From the NCBI RefSeq assembly GCF_003946165.1, contig NZ_RHOI01000012.1, positions 1 through 64,000 on the forward strand: a DNA stretch of 64,000 bases, written 5' to 3'. The first letter of the stretch is position 1. Each line of letters begins with the position of its first letter. The notes below the pieces were generated by a model. It was not told the origin of the DNA and ran no database searches. It worked only from the letters and a program-made list of their open reading frames with translations. Shown piece after piece: positions 29,293 to 38,055 of the stretch. The position numbers and the translations under genes are program-made. This DNA comes from Lacticaseibacillus baoqingensis (GTDB taxonomy: Bacteria; Bacillota; Bacilli; Lactobacillales; Lactobacillaceae).

Positions 29293-30675
29293 TTGTCACC
29301 CCTCAATAAACAAGCAAAGCCCATGCTAGTCGTGGCCATCGTAGCGTTGATGTCTTTTCTTGGCGTCTTGACTGAAACCTCTTTGAACACCACCTTTCCA
29401 GCCCTGATGCAAAATTTCCACGTTTCCTTGGCCACGGTCCAGTGGGTCACCTCCGGCTACTTGCTGATGGCGGCATTAGTCATGTTGACTTCCGCTTATA
29501 CCAAACGCCGCTTCACCAATCGCCAGCTTTTTATCGCTGCAGCGGTTTTGTTTTGTATCGGAGACTTGCTTTGTGCCAGTGCCCAAGTCTTTGCGCAGTT
29601 GTTGCTTGGCCGCTTGATCCAAGCCGGCTGCGTGGGGATCTGTACGCCGTTGATGGTCAATATCATTTTAGACGTCGTGCCGCGGGCAAAACTCGGCTTG
29701 TATCTCGGTATTGCCAACGTGATCGTCTTGATCGCCCCAGCGCTAGGCCCGACATTTGGCGGTGCAGTCACCGCTTTTGCCAGCTGGCGCATGATTTTTT
29801 GGCTGACCTTGCCTTTAGCACTGCTTTTGCTGGTGCTCGGCAGCGGGCAGATCCATCAATACACCCAGCAAAGCCGCTTGGCATTTGATTGGGGCCGGTT
29901 TTTTTTGCTCGCAGTTGCGTTGATCACGCTGAACTTAGGTTTGACGACGATCAGTAGCGGTCGCTGGTTGATCGTCGGCTTGTGGTTGCTGGTGTGTGCC
30001 GTGAGCATGACGTTGTTTTTGCGATTATCACGCACCAGCACCCGTTTTTTATTTTCATTGACTGTCTTTAAACACCCCGCATTTTTGTTCAGCTTTTTAC
30101 CTTACCTCAGCCTGCAATTCTCCAATGTCGGCATTAATTTCTTGCTGCCCAATTACGTCCAAGACGTATTTGGGGCCTCTGCGTTCATCGGCGGGTTGAT
30201 CCTTTTACCCGGGTCGGTGTTTAACGGCTTAGGCCAGCCGGTTTATGGTTGGATGTTGGATCACTTTGGGGGACGCTTGCCGTTGCTTTTAGGCGATGGG
30301 TTGTTTACATTGGGCGTTTTGACGATGGCGATTTTTGGGCCAGCACTAGGCGTAGGCGGGATCACCGGGGCTTATTTGATCTTTGCCATCGGCCGTTCCA
30401 TGGCCTTCAGCAACTCGGTGGCATTCGGCCTGAAAGCCTTAGCTAAAGACCTGCAACCTGATGCTAACGCGCTGTATAACATGGGCCAACAAGCTGTGGG
30501 CGGGATCGGCACGACAGTGTTATCACTATTGATGACTGGCAGTCACCATCTTGGCTGGAGTCACGCGCAAAACATTGCTGCAGGCAGTGCTTGGGCTTTT
30601 TGGCTGTTGGTGGCTTTAGGCGGGGTGATATTTACCCTTTACTGGACCCTGCTGCGCCGCACCACACAACCTTGA
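29293..30675 (+). CDS. MFS drug exporter, DHA2 (14-TMS) family
   Basis: A 460-residue polytopic protein with about 13-14 membrane segments. The motif TTFPALMQNFHVSLATVQWV and the following GYLLMAALVMLTSAY are typical of EmrB/LmrB-like proton-driven multidrug exporters. Segment 5 holds the antiporter-type APALGPTFGG motif. The TTG start gives MSPLNKQAKPMLV with only a weak AAAGAAG site; an ATG 10 codons later is an alternative. Divergent marR suggests ligand-controlled expression. A 30-bp palindrome abuts the stop codon. Confidence 0.88.
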   Translation: MSPLNKQAKPMLVVAIVALMSFLGVLTETSLNTTFPALMQNFHVSLATVQWVTSGYLLMAALVMLTSAYTKRRFTNRQLFIAAAVLFCIGDLLCASAQVFAQLLLGRLIQAGCVGICTPLMVNIILDVVPRAKLGLYLGIANVIVLIAPALGPTFGGAVTAFASWRMIFWLTLPLALLLLVLGSGQIHQYTQQSRLAFDWGRFFLLAVALITLNLGLTTISSGRWLIVGLWLLVCAVSMTLFLRLSRTSTRFLFSLTVFKHPAFLFSFLPYLSLQFSNVGINFLLPNYVQDVFGASAFIGGLILLPGSVFNGLGQPVYGWMLDHFGGRLPLLLGDGLFTLGVLTMAIFGPALGVGGITGAYLIFAIGRSMAFSNSVAFGLKALAKDLQPDANALYNMGQQAVGGIGTTVLSLLMTGSHHLGWSHAQNIAAGSAWAFWLLVALGGVIFTLYWTLLRRTTQP

Positions 30676-30705
30676 CCACATCACAGGGCATGCCCTGTGA
30701 TGTGG
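30676..30705. repeat. perfect 30-bp palindrome
   Basis: CCACATCACAGGGCA is followed at once by its exact reverse complement, starting at the base after the MFS stop codon. No loop and no T-run, so it is either an atypical terminator or a protein-binding site. Confidence 0.7.
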
Positions 30706-30762
30706 CTATGTTGAGCCGAGATCGCTCTTTTGTTAGACTGAAAATGGAAATGGAGGCTTGTC

Positions 30763-31740
30763 ATGAAATATCGGACACTAGGTAAAACCGGGTTTAAGAT
30801 CAGTGAGGTCTCATTGGGTACTTGGCAGCTAGGCGGCAAGTGGGGCGCTGTGTTTAGCCAAAAAGATGCCGATGACACCTTGGCAGAAGCGTACGCGCAA
30901 GGCGTGAACTTCTTTGATACCGCCGATGGTTATCAAGACGGCAACTCCGAACGGACGGTGGGAAATTTCGTCCGTCAGCATCCAGACGTCCACTTCACCA
31001 CGAAAATGGGCCGCAAGGAGTCTCCGTTAAGCGTTGAACACTTCGATAACGCGCATTTGGATCGCTATGTTGACGAATCGTTACAAAACATGCATTTGGA
31101 TGCTTTGGATATGGTATTGCTGCATTGCCCGCCAATGATGACTTACTACGATCCAGAAATGTTTTGGCACCTGGACCAACTGAAAAAAGCCGGTAAGATC
31201 CGCAACTACGGGGTGTCAGTGGAACGAGTCGAAGAAGGCCTCAAAGCATTGCAATATGACATCAGTGCCGTTGAGATCATTTTCAACATGTTTCGACTGC
31301 GGCCGGCAGAACATTTCTTTGCCGCGGCCCAAGCAGCTAATGTGGGGATCTTAGCACGAGTCCCCTTGGCTTCAGGCTTGTTATCTGGCAAATTCACCGC
31401 AGCCACCAAGTTTGCGCCGACGGATCAGCGCAGCAATAACCGCCACGGTGAACTGTTTGACAAAGGCGAAACTTTCTCCGGCGTCGACTACCTGACTGGT
31501 GTCAAAGCAGCGGCTGAATTGCAGCGCCGACTAGGAACTGACGATCTCGCTGCAATGGCGTTACGCTACATTTTGATGTATGATGCCGTTTCCGCTGTCA
31601 TTCCAGGCGCCAGCAACCCAACGCAGATCGCGCGCAACACTCGCGCCTCTGCTCTGCCCGCTTTCACCCCGGAGCAAATGCAGATCGTACGCGATGTGTA
31701 CGCCGAATACATCAAGCGGCCAGTCGATTATTTGTGGTAG
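30763..31740 (+). CDS. aldo/keto reductase
   Basis: A 325-residue TIM-barrel oxidoreductase using NADPH. The catalytic tetrad is visible: Asp and Tyr in FFDTADGYQDGNSER, Lys in TTKMGRKE and His in VLLHCPP. NADP contacts are in the C-terminal SAVIPGASNPTQIARN. No close substrate prediction is possible; relatives reduce aldehydes and ketones. GGAGG precedes the ATG. It is a single-gene unit ending at a bidirectional terminator. Confidence 0.92.
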   Translation: MKYRTLGKTGFKISEVSLGTWQLGGKWGAVFSQKDADDTLAEAYAQGVNFFDTADGYQDGNSERTVGNFVRQHPDVHFTTKMGRKESPLSVEHFDNAHLDRYVDESLQNMHLDALDMVLLHCPPMMTYYDPEMFWHLDQLKKAGKIRNYGVSVERVEEGLKALQYDISAVEIIFNMFRLRPAEHFFAAAQAANVGILARVPLASGLLSGKFTAATKFAPTDQRSNNRHGELFDKGETFSGVDYLTGVKAAAELQRRLGTDDLAAMALRYILMYDAVSAVIPGASNPTQIARNTRASALPAFTPEQMQIVRDVYAEYIKRPVDYLW

Positions 31741-31742
31741 TT

Positions 31743-31770
31743 AAAAAGCCGCTCGAATGAGCGGCTTTTT
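31743..31770. terminator. bidirectional terminator
   Basis: AAAAAGCCGCTC-GAAT-GAGCGGCTTTTT between the converging aldo/keto reductase and nitronate monooxygenase-like genes. Confidence 0.93.
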
Positions 31771-31795
31771 AACATGGCTCACGCCTGATCGTCTT

Positions 31796-32800
31796 TCACG
31801 CTTGCGGGTATCCTTGCATCAGCTCATCAACGACGGCTTGCACTGGTTGGATAGCATGCACCATGGAGATCCCAGTGCCGACTGACACATAGCCGTGTTC
31901 AAAGTCGCCAGCTAACATCCCTAAGCGCATCCCGCTAGTGCCGCCCATTAACTTGGCATTCGCCAGTTTTGCTTGGGCAGCGGGCAAGGTGCGGTCATTT
32001 TCGATCAGTTGCTCGCGCAACTTGGTGGGCAGACTACGGTAGTAATCCGGCTGCGTCCGAAACAGCGCAAGGTCTTCAGCGGTCGAATCAACGATCAGCT
32101 GCTTGACGTTGTCTGCCGCTGGGTTTTCGACGGTAGGGATCAGCCGCGAACCCACAAATACCCCTTCTGCGCCCAACGCAAACGCGGCCTGCACCGTCCG
32201 GGCATCCCCGATGCCTCCGGCGAGCAGCACTGGCAGCTGCACCGCATCTGCGATCAGCGGCATGATGGCAAAAGCGCCGAGTTCACCACCGGGCATCGTC
32301 CCGCCTTCGTCAAAGCCAGTGGCCACATAAATATCCGCACCTTGGGCTTCCACGGCTTGGGCGTCTTTAAGCGATGGCTGCAACGAGCGCACCACCGTCT
32401 TGATCCCATGGGCCTTCAAAGTCGCCATAGTGGCAGGATCTACGCCATAAGCGGCACTATCCACGCCGCCTAAAGAATTCAACAAGACCACTGGCACATG
32501 CTCGGCGATCACTACCGCTAAGATTTTCTGAGTAAAAATCGAGGTACTGCCACCAGCAACGATCAACGTCACCGCAAAAGGCTGATCTGTCAGCTGTTGC
32601 ACTTGTTTGATCTGTTCGCGCATGCGCTGTGCGGTTTCATCGGCGCTGGTGGTCACCGTATGTTGACCGGCATTGGGGCCAAGGATCCCCAGTCCGCCAG
32701 CGTTGCTGACTGCCGCGACGAATTTGGCATCCGTTAGCCAAGACATGGGGCCTTGGACTAACGGATACTTGATTCCTAAAATTGATGTCACACGATTCAT
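31796..32800 (-). CDS. nitronate monooxygenase / FabK-like flavin oxidoreductase
   Basis: A 334-residue FMN-dependent TIM-barrel protein of the 2-nitropropane dioxygenase family: KYPLVQGPMSWLTD at the start, SNAGGLGILGP, and the flavin-phosphate segments GGIGDARTVQAAFALGAEGV and FVGSR. The same family holds FabK enoyl-ACP reductase, but this gene is not near fatty-acid genes and has a divergent TetR regulator, so a detoxifying oxidase is more likely. The start MNRVTSIL has GAGGT upstream. Confidence 0.85.
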   Translation of the reverse strand: MNRVTSILGIKYPLVQGPMSWLTDAKFVAAVSNAGGLGILGPNAGQHTVTTSADETAQRMREQIKQVQQLTDQPFAVTLIVAGGSTSIFTQKILAVVIAEHVPVVLLNSLGGVDSAAYGVDPATMATLKAHGIKTVVRSLQPSLKDAQAVEAQGADIYVATGFDEGGTMPGGELGAFAIMPLIADAVQLPVLLAGGIGDARTVQAAFALGAEGVFVGSRLIPTVENPAADNVKQLIVDSTAEDLALFRTQPDYYRSLPTKLREQLIENDRTLPAAQAKLANAKLMGGTSGMRLGMLAGDFEHGYVSVGTGISMVHAIQPVQAVVDELMQGYPQA

Positions 32801-32831
32801 AACCTGACCTCGCTTTTTTCTGTTTAAGGTC

Positions 32832-32860
32832 ACTATACAAAGCGTCCCTGTCAGCTTCAA
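32832..32860 (-). promoter_or_regulatory. promoter of the flavin oxidoreductase gene
   Basis: Minus-strand TTGAAG (32855-32860) and TATAGT (32832-32837) with a 17-bp spacer, in the 128-bp divergent gap with the TetR gene, where the repressor would be expected to bind. Confidence 0.65.
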
Positions 32861-32928
32861 CTGGCAAAATAAGTCCCATTGTGCGTTAAGTGGCATTGCC
32901 CGCGATCATGTCCGTTAAGAGGAAAACC

Positions 32929-33528
32929 ATGAATAAAAATGACCTGCGCTATCGCAAAACTGAAGAAAATTTGAAACAAGCCTTTCTGTCCTTGATGCTG
33001 CAACAGGACTGCCGCCGCATCACCATTCGCCAGCTTTGCCAAGCAGCGCAGTGTGCGCGCAACACCTTTTATCAACATTACCCAGACTTAGAAGCGCTTA
33101 AAGCCCATCTCATTGGCGCCGTCTTAACGGCGATCGCAGACAGTTTTCGCGCGCCAAAAACCGACTTAGCCCATATCGATACCGCCCAAATCAGGCGCTA
33201 CACCCAAGCAATCATTGCCAGTGTCAGCGCCCAGCTCACCACCTTACAAGCGTTGTTGGCCAAAGATGACGGCACCTTCCAAAAACAATTGGCCGACGTC
33301 ATCTACACGCAAGTCATGGCGGGTGATCGCGGCTTATCCAAGGTGGCTGACACTGCGATCAACCGGCTGAACGCGGCTTACTTAGCCGCTGCGGTTGCCG
33401 GCTTCATCGCGCGTTGGCTGACAGAACCTGCGGTTTCGCCAGCGGTTGCTGAGCAAATCCTTTTTACCATTCATCAACCAACCATCAACACAAGTTCTGC
33501 CTACTTGGCAACTGACCCGCTCAAGTAG
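32929..33528 (+). CDS. TetR-family regulator
   Basis: A 199-residue regulator with an N-terminal TetR helix-turn-helix (RRITIRQLCQAAQCARNTFY, residues about 25-45) and a helical ligand domain. The start MNKNDLRYRKTEE follows AAGAGG. It is divergent from the flavin oxidoreductase and probably controls it. It is the last core gene before the conjugative element. Confidence 0.88.
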   Translation: MNKNDLRYRKTEENLKQAFLSLMLQQDCRRITIRQLCQAAQCARNTFYQHYPDLEALKAHLIGAVLTAIADSFRAPKTDLAHIDTAQIRRYTQAIIASVSAQLTTLQALLAKDDGTFQKQLADVIYTQVMAGDRGLSKVADTAINRLNAAYLAAAVAGFIARWLTEPAVSPAVAEQILFTIHQPTINTSSAYLATDPLK

Positions 33529-33545
33529 CATCGCAACTGGACACA

Positions 33546-33586
33546 AAAAGGCGTTTGGAATTCATTGCGAATTCCAAACGCCTTTT
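33546..33586. terminator. terminator after the TetR gene
   Basis: AAAAGGCGTTTGGAATTC pairs perfectly over 18 bp with GAATTCCAAACGCCTTTT around ATTGC. It marks the last recognisable core feature before the element. Confidence 0.9.
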
Positions 33587-33661
33587 AAAACCCCTAAATC
33601 ACGCCGCAGATCGCATTGTGACTAAACGGTCATTACTTGTTGGTAAGCCCGTACTTTATAC

Positions 33662-33690
33662 GACTTTTTCTCAAAAGTTCTCAAAAAGTC
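33662..33690. repeat. inverted repeat in the left leader of the element
   Basis: GACTTTTT (33662-33669) and AAAAAGTC (33683-33690) flank CTCAAAAGTT-type direct repeats. The 428-bp gap 33529-33956 also has GTAC-bounded CGTACAAATTCTCGTAC at about 33756 and a leader hairpin. The left end of the element and its promoter probably lie here, but I cannot place either. Confidence 0.45.
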
Positions 33691-33883
33691 ATATGGAATA
33701 AGGCTTCACGAAGTTTATTGTCAGCGTCAACTTTCAAATTTTCTCAACAAGTTGCAGTGAATGCGTACAAATTCTCGTACACGAAAAATGTGGCGTAAGA
33801 CCCTCTAGCTGACAAACTCCTAAGCACACAGGCATAACACCAGTAAATAAAGGTCACCAATGATTGCTACTCGTATATATAGA

Positions 33884-33921
33884 AGCAAATGAAGTCATTT
33901 CGACATTTCATTTGCTTTTTT
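33884..33921 (+). terminator. attenuator-like hairpin before the adhesin gene
   Basis: AGCAAATGAA (33884-33893) pairs with TTCATTTGCT (33907-33916), followed by TTTTT. It ends 36 bp before the adhesin start, within the probable leader of the transfer operon. Confidence 0.65.
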
Positions 33922-33956
33922 CATACCCAATTTTCAATGAATGGAGACTAACAACT

Positions 33957-36900
33957 ATGATGAAAACAGCCAGACGATCCGCTGTGATTGTCGCATTGGT
34001 ATCGTTGTTCGTCCAGCTCTTTATCCCGGTCTCAATGGCGCTTGCTGCCAGCATGACCAACACCAAGGTTGCTGACTGGCGCAATACTTGGCACCTACAT
34101 CTGTTCAATGGCTTACATTGGACGGACACCGGTATGTGGATGAAAAAGGTGGATGGCAAAGTTGCCTTCTGCGTGGAGCACGGCGTCGATCTCGATATAA
34201 GTGGCTCCGGCTACAACCCCAGCACTTACTCCGACAGTATGAAGGATCAACTAGCCAAGATTGCTTACTACGGCTACTATCAAAACCCAACCAACCGCAA
34301 CTACGCCGTGACCCAGATGATTATTTGGGAAACGCTCGGCGATTCGTTGCTCACCACACCAAACAAGACCTATCAATCTGAAAAGAAAGCGATTCTCGAT
34401 AAGGTTGCTGCGCATGATCGCAAGCCATCTTTCAACGGTAAGCAAATCACACTAGCAATTGGTGATTCAATCACCTTAACTGATACCAACGGACGGCTCG
34501 CTGCTTTCGCCCAGCAAACAGCGAACACTGCGAACCTCAAGATCACCAAGTCTGGCAACAAGCTCACCCTGACGGCCACTGCCCAGTCGAAAGAATCTGG
34601 TAAAGTCGCTTATGCGATTGCAAAAGCCGCTGACGTGGGCACCTCCTTCGTCTACACCAAAGGTTCTCAACAGAAGATTGTGAACTTCAAGCTCTCCAAT
34701 AATGGCGAATTCAGCCTGCCAATCAAGGTCAACTTGAACGGCAATGTGAAGGCCAGGAAAGTTGATGCCGACACCAACCGAGCACTTCCTGGTGCCAAGC
34801 TCAAGTTTGAATACAATGGCACCACCGAGGAAGTCACGACTGGCACTGACGGCTATGCCGCTTTGAACGGAATCAAAGCAGGTACCAAAATCAAGATCAG
34901 CGAGGTCACTGCTCCTAACGGCTACGTCAATAAGGGCGAACTCAAAGAAATCACCATCGAACCCGGGAAGACCGTTGAAGTTGTTCTCGGCAACAAGGAG
35001 CAGCTAGGAAACGTGACCCTCGCCAAGATTGGTAAAGAGTTTGGCAGCGACATGTTTAATGCCTACTACTCATTGAACGACGCTGTCTATGGGATCTACA
35101 CCAGCACCGGTACACGAGTTGGCGCGATTACCACTGACGGCAACGGCAAGGGAATCTTGCAGAACCTCAAGCTCGGTAGCTACTACGCACTGGAAGAAAA
35201 AGCTCCTGCTGGCTACGTTCTGAATACGACTAAGCTGCCATTTGAATTGAAGTATGCTGGGCAAACTTTCACGGTCACTACTGCTCACGTCGATACGGCC
35301 GATCAAGAACAACGTGGTACTGCCACCATCGAAAAAGTTGATGCCGTTACCGGTAAGCAGCCACAAGGCGCTGCCAGCCTTAACGGCGCTGTCTACGAGC
35401 TCTACCGCGCAGCCGATGACAAGCTCGTTAAGTCAGTGACGATTGCCAATAATTCAGCGTCCGTTTCCGGTTTGGAACTGGACGATTACTACTGGCAAGA
35501 AGTGAAGTCGCCGATTGGCTACATGCTTGATCCACAAAAGTACACTTTTAAGCTGGCTTACGCTGGTCAAAACGTCACGACTGCAACTGCTACCACAACG
35601 GTCAAGGAACAAGTCATTACTGGTGACCTCGACCTGATCAAGTACGGGAACTACGACTGGTCAACTCAAGGTAAAGGCACTAAGCCGGTCATGCTCAAGG
35701 ACACCCAGTTCACTGTAACCAGCAAGACTACCGGTAAGGTTGTTCGTACCGGTCTCACCGATACCCAAGGCTACGTAAAGTTCACGGATCTGCCTTACGA
35801 CACCTACACCGTCACTGAAACCAAGACCCCAACAGGCTACAACGGGATCAAGCCATTCACAGTCGTTGTTGACGGCACCCAAAAGTCCCAGCATTACACT
35901 ATTGAAAACAAGGTGATCGAAGAAAAACTGCGTGTAGTCAAAGTCGATACCGAAACTGGTAAGACCGTGCTGCGCGCTGGTGCAATCTTCCGGATTAAGA
36001 ACCTGCAAACCAACAAGTACGAAGTCCAGCCAACTGCCGGCAAGACCGGTACGACTGATAAGTTCGCGACCGACAACTCCGGCGAGTTGATTACCTCCGA
36101 AGCGCTCGGCTACGGCAAGTACCAACTCGAAGAAGTTCAAGCTCCAGAAGGCTATGTACTGGCTAAGGAACCAGCCAAGTTCACCATCGACGGCAGCCAT
36201 AAGGACGGCATCGTGGTCATCAAATTCGTTGACCTCTCCCAAAAGGGTGTCGCCACCTTGACCAAGACCGGGGCTACCCCAGTCGCCGTCGAAAAGGTTG
36301 AAACTGAATACGGTGACCAGTACAAGTTCAAGTACGACTACACCGCCTTAGCGGGTGCCGAATTTGAATTTCGTGCTGCCGAAGACATCACAACGGCTGA
36401 CGGCACAACTCGCGCACACAAGGGTGACGTGGTTGCTACTGGCACCACTGACGCTCAAGGGCAGATTCAGACCCCGGAGCTGTATCTTGGCAAGTACACT
36501 GCAACTGAAATCTCTGCGCCAACCGGGTTCATCATGAACCCTGATCCAATTGCTTTTGACCTCAAGTATGCCGGGCAAGCAGTGACGGTAACCGCCACCT
36601 CACTTGAAGCCAAGAACGACTTCCAGCAACTCGACATCACGCTCAATAAGCAGGAAGAAAGCATCTCGGGCTGGAAGGACAATCTCCCTGAAATCAAGAA
36701 CGTCGCGGCGAACGGTCAAGTCTTCGGCTTATTCACGCAAGGCGAAACCACGATCGGCGATACTGTAATTCCATCTGAATCGCTCGTCGCCACCACGACG
36801 GTCAAAGACGGGAAGGCTGAATTTGGCGCGATCCAGTTGCCAGAAGGCTACTACTACGTCAAGGAACTTGATGCTGGTGAGAAGCACGACTTAAACACCA

Positions 36901-37769
36901 CGATGTACGGCTTTCACTTCCACACCACCGATAACGAGAAGATCAAACACATCGACCTCAATGACAGCAAGGTGATCAACAACAAGCTCCATGAAAACGA
37001 ACTGTCATTCAAGAAGATCAATGAAGTTGCCACGCTGGTTTCAGGTAAAGGCTACTCCTACGCGATAACCGGTAACGCTGCTGGTGCGATTTTTGAACTG
37101 CTCGACGCTGATAAAAAGGTCATTCAGACCATCACGGTTGGTAAGGATTCCATCGGTTCCATCAAGCACCTACCAGTCGGCACCTTCTATCTCCGAGAAT
37201 CCAAGCCTTCTGCCACCAACCTTGTGCTCTCTAAGGAAACCCTCAAGCTCGTGTCTACAAAAGACGGCGTAACGGTCTTTGATAGCAAGGATAAGCAGAT
37301 TGGCGAGACAAAAGCTGATACCAAGAAACCAACTATCGCCTTTGAACTGACCAACGACTTGATCAAGGGCACGGGCGAACTGACCAAGACCGACGTTTCT
37401 ACTGGGAAGCGGCTGCCAAACACCAGCATCCGCATTCTGGACGAAAACGGCAAGACGGTTGTATCTGGTCGCACTGACAAGAACGGGGTCTTCTCCTTTG
37501 GCAATCTACCTGCTGGCAAGTATAGTTTCCAAGAATACGATGCACCAAAGGGTTATGAGATTAGTGAAGCTCTCGTGCCTTTCGAGATCACTAAGAATGG
37601 TGAAATCGTGAAGGCCGTCATGACCGACAAGCAGACTCCTAAGCCTGGCCTCCCACAAACCGGTAACGCGACGTCCGGCTGGCTCATCGTCATCGGTATG
37701 GTACTGCTGCTCGGCGTCCTTGCTGCAATGGTTGTGATCGGTGGTGCCAAGAAGAAAGACGGCAAGTAA
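33957..37769 (+). CDS. LPXTG surface adhesin with thioester domain and nine Cna-B repeats
   Basis: A 1270-residue wall-anchored protein. A signal peptide (to about Ala31) is followed by a thioester (TQXA-type) domain with Cys72 in AFCVEHG and Gln120 in AVTQMIIWE, the pair expected to form the internal thioester that binds host or cell surfaces covalently. Nine SpaA/Cna-B-like domains follow, most starting with a KxD-type lysine strand and ending with an E...AP.GY motif, as in isopeptide-bonded pilins. LPQTG at 1232, a membrane helix and a KKK tail end it. MMKTARRS was chosen as start (GGAG upstream). It heads the transfer gene block, 1 bp before the next gene, so a role in mating-pair contact is likely. 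Confidence 0.9.
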   Translation: MMKTARRSAVIVALVSLFVQLFIPVSMALAASMTNTKVADWRNTWHLHLFNGLHWTDTGMWMKKVDGKVAFCVEHGVDLDISGSGYNPSTYSDSMKDQLAKIAYYGYYQNPTNRNYAVTQMIIWETLGDSLLTTPNKTYQSEKKAILDKVAAHDRKPSFNGKQITLAIGDSITLTDTNGRLAAFAQQTANTANLKITKSGNKLTLTATAQSKESGKVAYAIAKAADVGTSFVYTKGSQQKIVNFKLSNNGEFSLPIKVNLNGNVKARKVDADTNRALPGAKLKFEYNGTTEEVTTGTDGYAALNGIKAGTKIKISEVTAPNGYVNKGELKEITIEPGKTVEVVLGNKEQLGNVTLAKIGKEFGSDMFNAYYSLNDAVYGIYTSTGTRVGAITTDGNGKGILQNLKLGSYYALEEKAPAGYVLNTTKLPFELKYAGQTFTVTTAHVDTADQEQRGTATIEKVDAVTGKQPQGAASLNGAVYELYRAADDKLVKSVTIANNSASVSGLELDDYYWQEVKSPIGYMLDPQKYTFKLAYAGQNVTTATATTTVKEQVITGDLDLIKYGNYDWSTQGKGTKPVMLKDTQFTVTSKTTGKVVRTGLTDTQGYVKFTDLPYDTYTVTETKTPTGYNGIKPFTVVVDGTQKSQHYTIENKVIEEKLRVVKVDTETGKTVLRAGAIFRIKNLQTNKYEVQPTAGKTGTTDKFATDNSGELITSEALGYGKYQLEEVQAPEGYVLAKEPAKFTIDGSHKDGIVVIKFVDLSQKGVATLTKTGATPVAVEKVETEYGDQYKFKYDYTALAGAEFEFRAAEDITTADGTTRAHKGDVVATGTTDAQGQIQTPELYLGKYTATEISAPTGFIMNPDPIAFDLKYAGQAVTVTATSLEAKNDFQQLDITLNKQEESISGWKDNLPEIKNVAANGQVFGLFTQGETTIGDTVIPSESLVATTTVKDGKAEFGAIQLPEGYYYVKELDAGEKHDLNTTMYGFHFHTTDNEKIKHIDLNDSKVINNKLHENELSFKKINEVATLVSGKGYSYAITGNAAGAIFELLDADKKVIQTITVGKDSIGSIKHLPVGTFYLRESKPSATNLVLSKETLKLVSTKDGVTVFDSKDKQIGETKADTKKPTIAFELTNDLIKGTGELTKTDVSTGKRLPNTSIRILDENGKTVVSGRTDKNGVFSFGNLPAGKYSFQEYDAPKGYEISEALVPFEITKNGEIVKAVMTDKQTPKPGLPQTGNATSGWLIVIGMVLLLGVLAAMVVIGGAKKKDGK

Positions 37770-37770
37770 C

Positions 37771-38013
37771 ATGCGCATTTCTTCTATGAATATGTACCCC
37801 GATCCCGGTGGCGACGTACTGCTCCAAGGCGACATCGTACTGGATCATGTACTCATCTTGAAAAACGTGAAGCTAATCGAAGGTCAGTACCGCTGGTATA
37901 TCCAGTTCCCGCGATACGCTGATGGCCGCACCGTTCACCCAATCTCCAAGTCTTTTTACGACTACCTGCTTCAACAACTAACCGAATACTATCACCAAGC
38001 CACAGCCGAGTAG
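37771..38013 (+). CDS. SpoVG-like protein
   Basis: An 80-residue protein whose middle (GDIVLDHVLILKNVKLIEG, then YIQFPRYADGRTVHPIS) matches the SpoVG pattern, a small nucleic-acid-binding regulator of Gram-positives. SpoVG normally is about 90 residues; this one is slightly short. It starts 1 bp after the adhesin stop with a weak AAGAAAG site, so it is probably coupled; ATGs at 37786 and 37792 are alternatives. A terminator-like hairpin overlaps its stop codon. Its role in the element is unknown, regulation of transfer being a guess. Confidence 0.75.
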   Translation: MRISSMNMYPDPGGDVLLQGDIVLDHVLILKNVKLIEGQYRWYIQFPRYADGRTVHPISKSFYDYLLQQLTEYYHQATAE

Positions 38014-38032
38014 CCCCACTACCCGGCTTTTT
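38004..38032 (+). terminator. hairpin with T-run at the end of the SpoVG-like gene
   Basis: GCCG-A-GTAG / CTAC-C-CGGC around CCCCA, then TTTTT. It would reduce read-through from the adhesin and SpoVG genes into the transfer genes. Confidence 0.65.
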
Positions 38033-38055
38033 GAATACGAAAGGAAGGCTACAAT

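Noticed and set aside
31796-32800. FabK enoyl-ACP reductase
   Set aside because: Same fold, but no fatty-acid genes nearby and a divergent TetR regulator; called as nitronate monooxygenase-like with the alternative stated.
33864-33956. Longer start for the adhesin
   Set aside because: The extra 31 residues would be read from the attenuator-like hairpin and would bury the signal peptide; GGAG lies before the later ATG.
35661-36242. 193-codon antisense ORF inside the adhesin gene
   Set aside because: It lies opposite repetitive Cna-B coding sequence, where codon bias opens antisense frames; no start site and no family.
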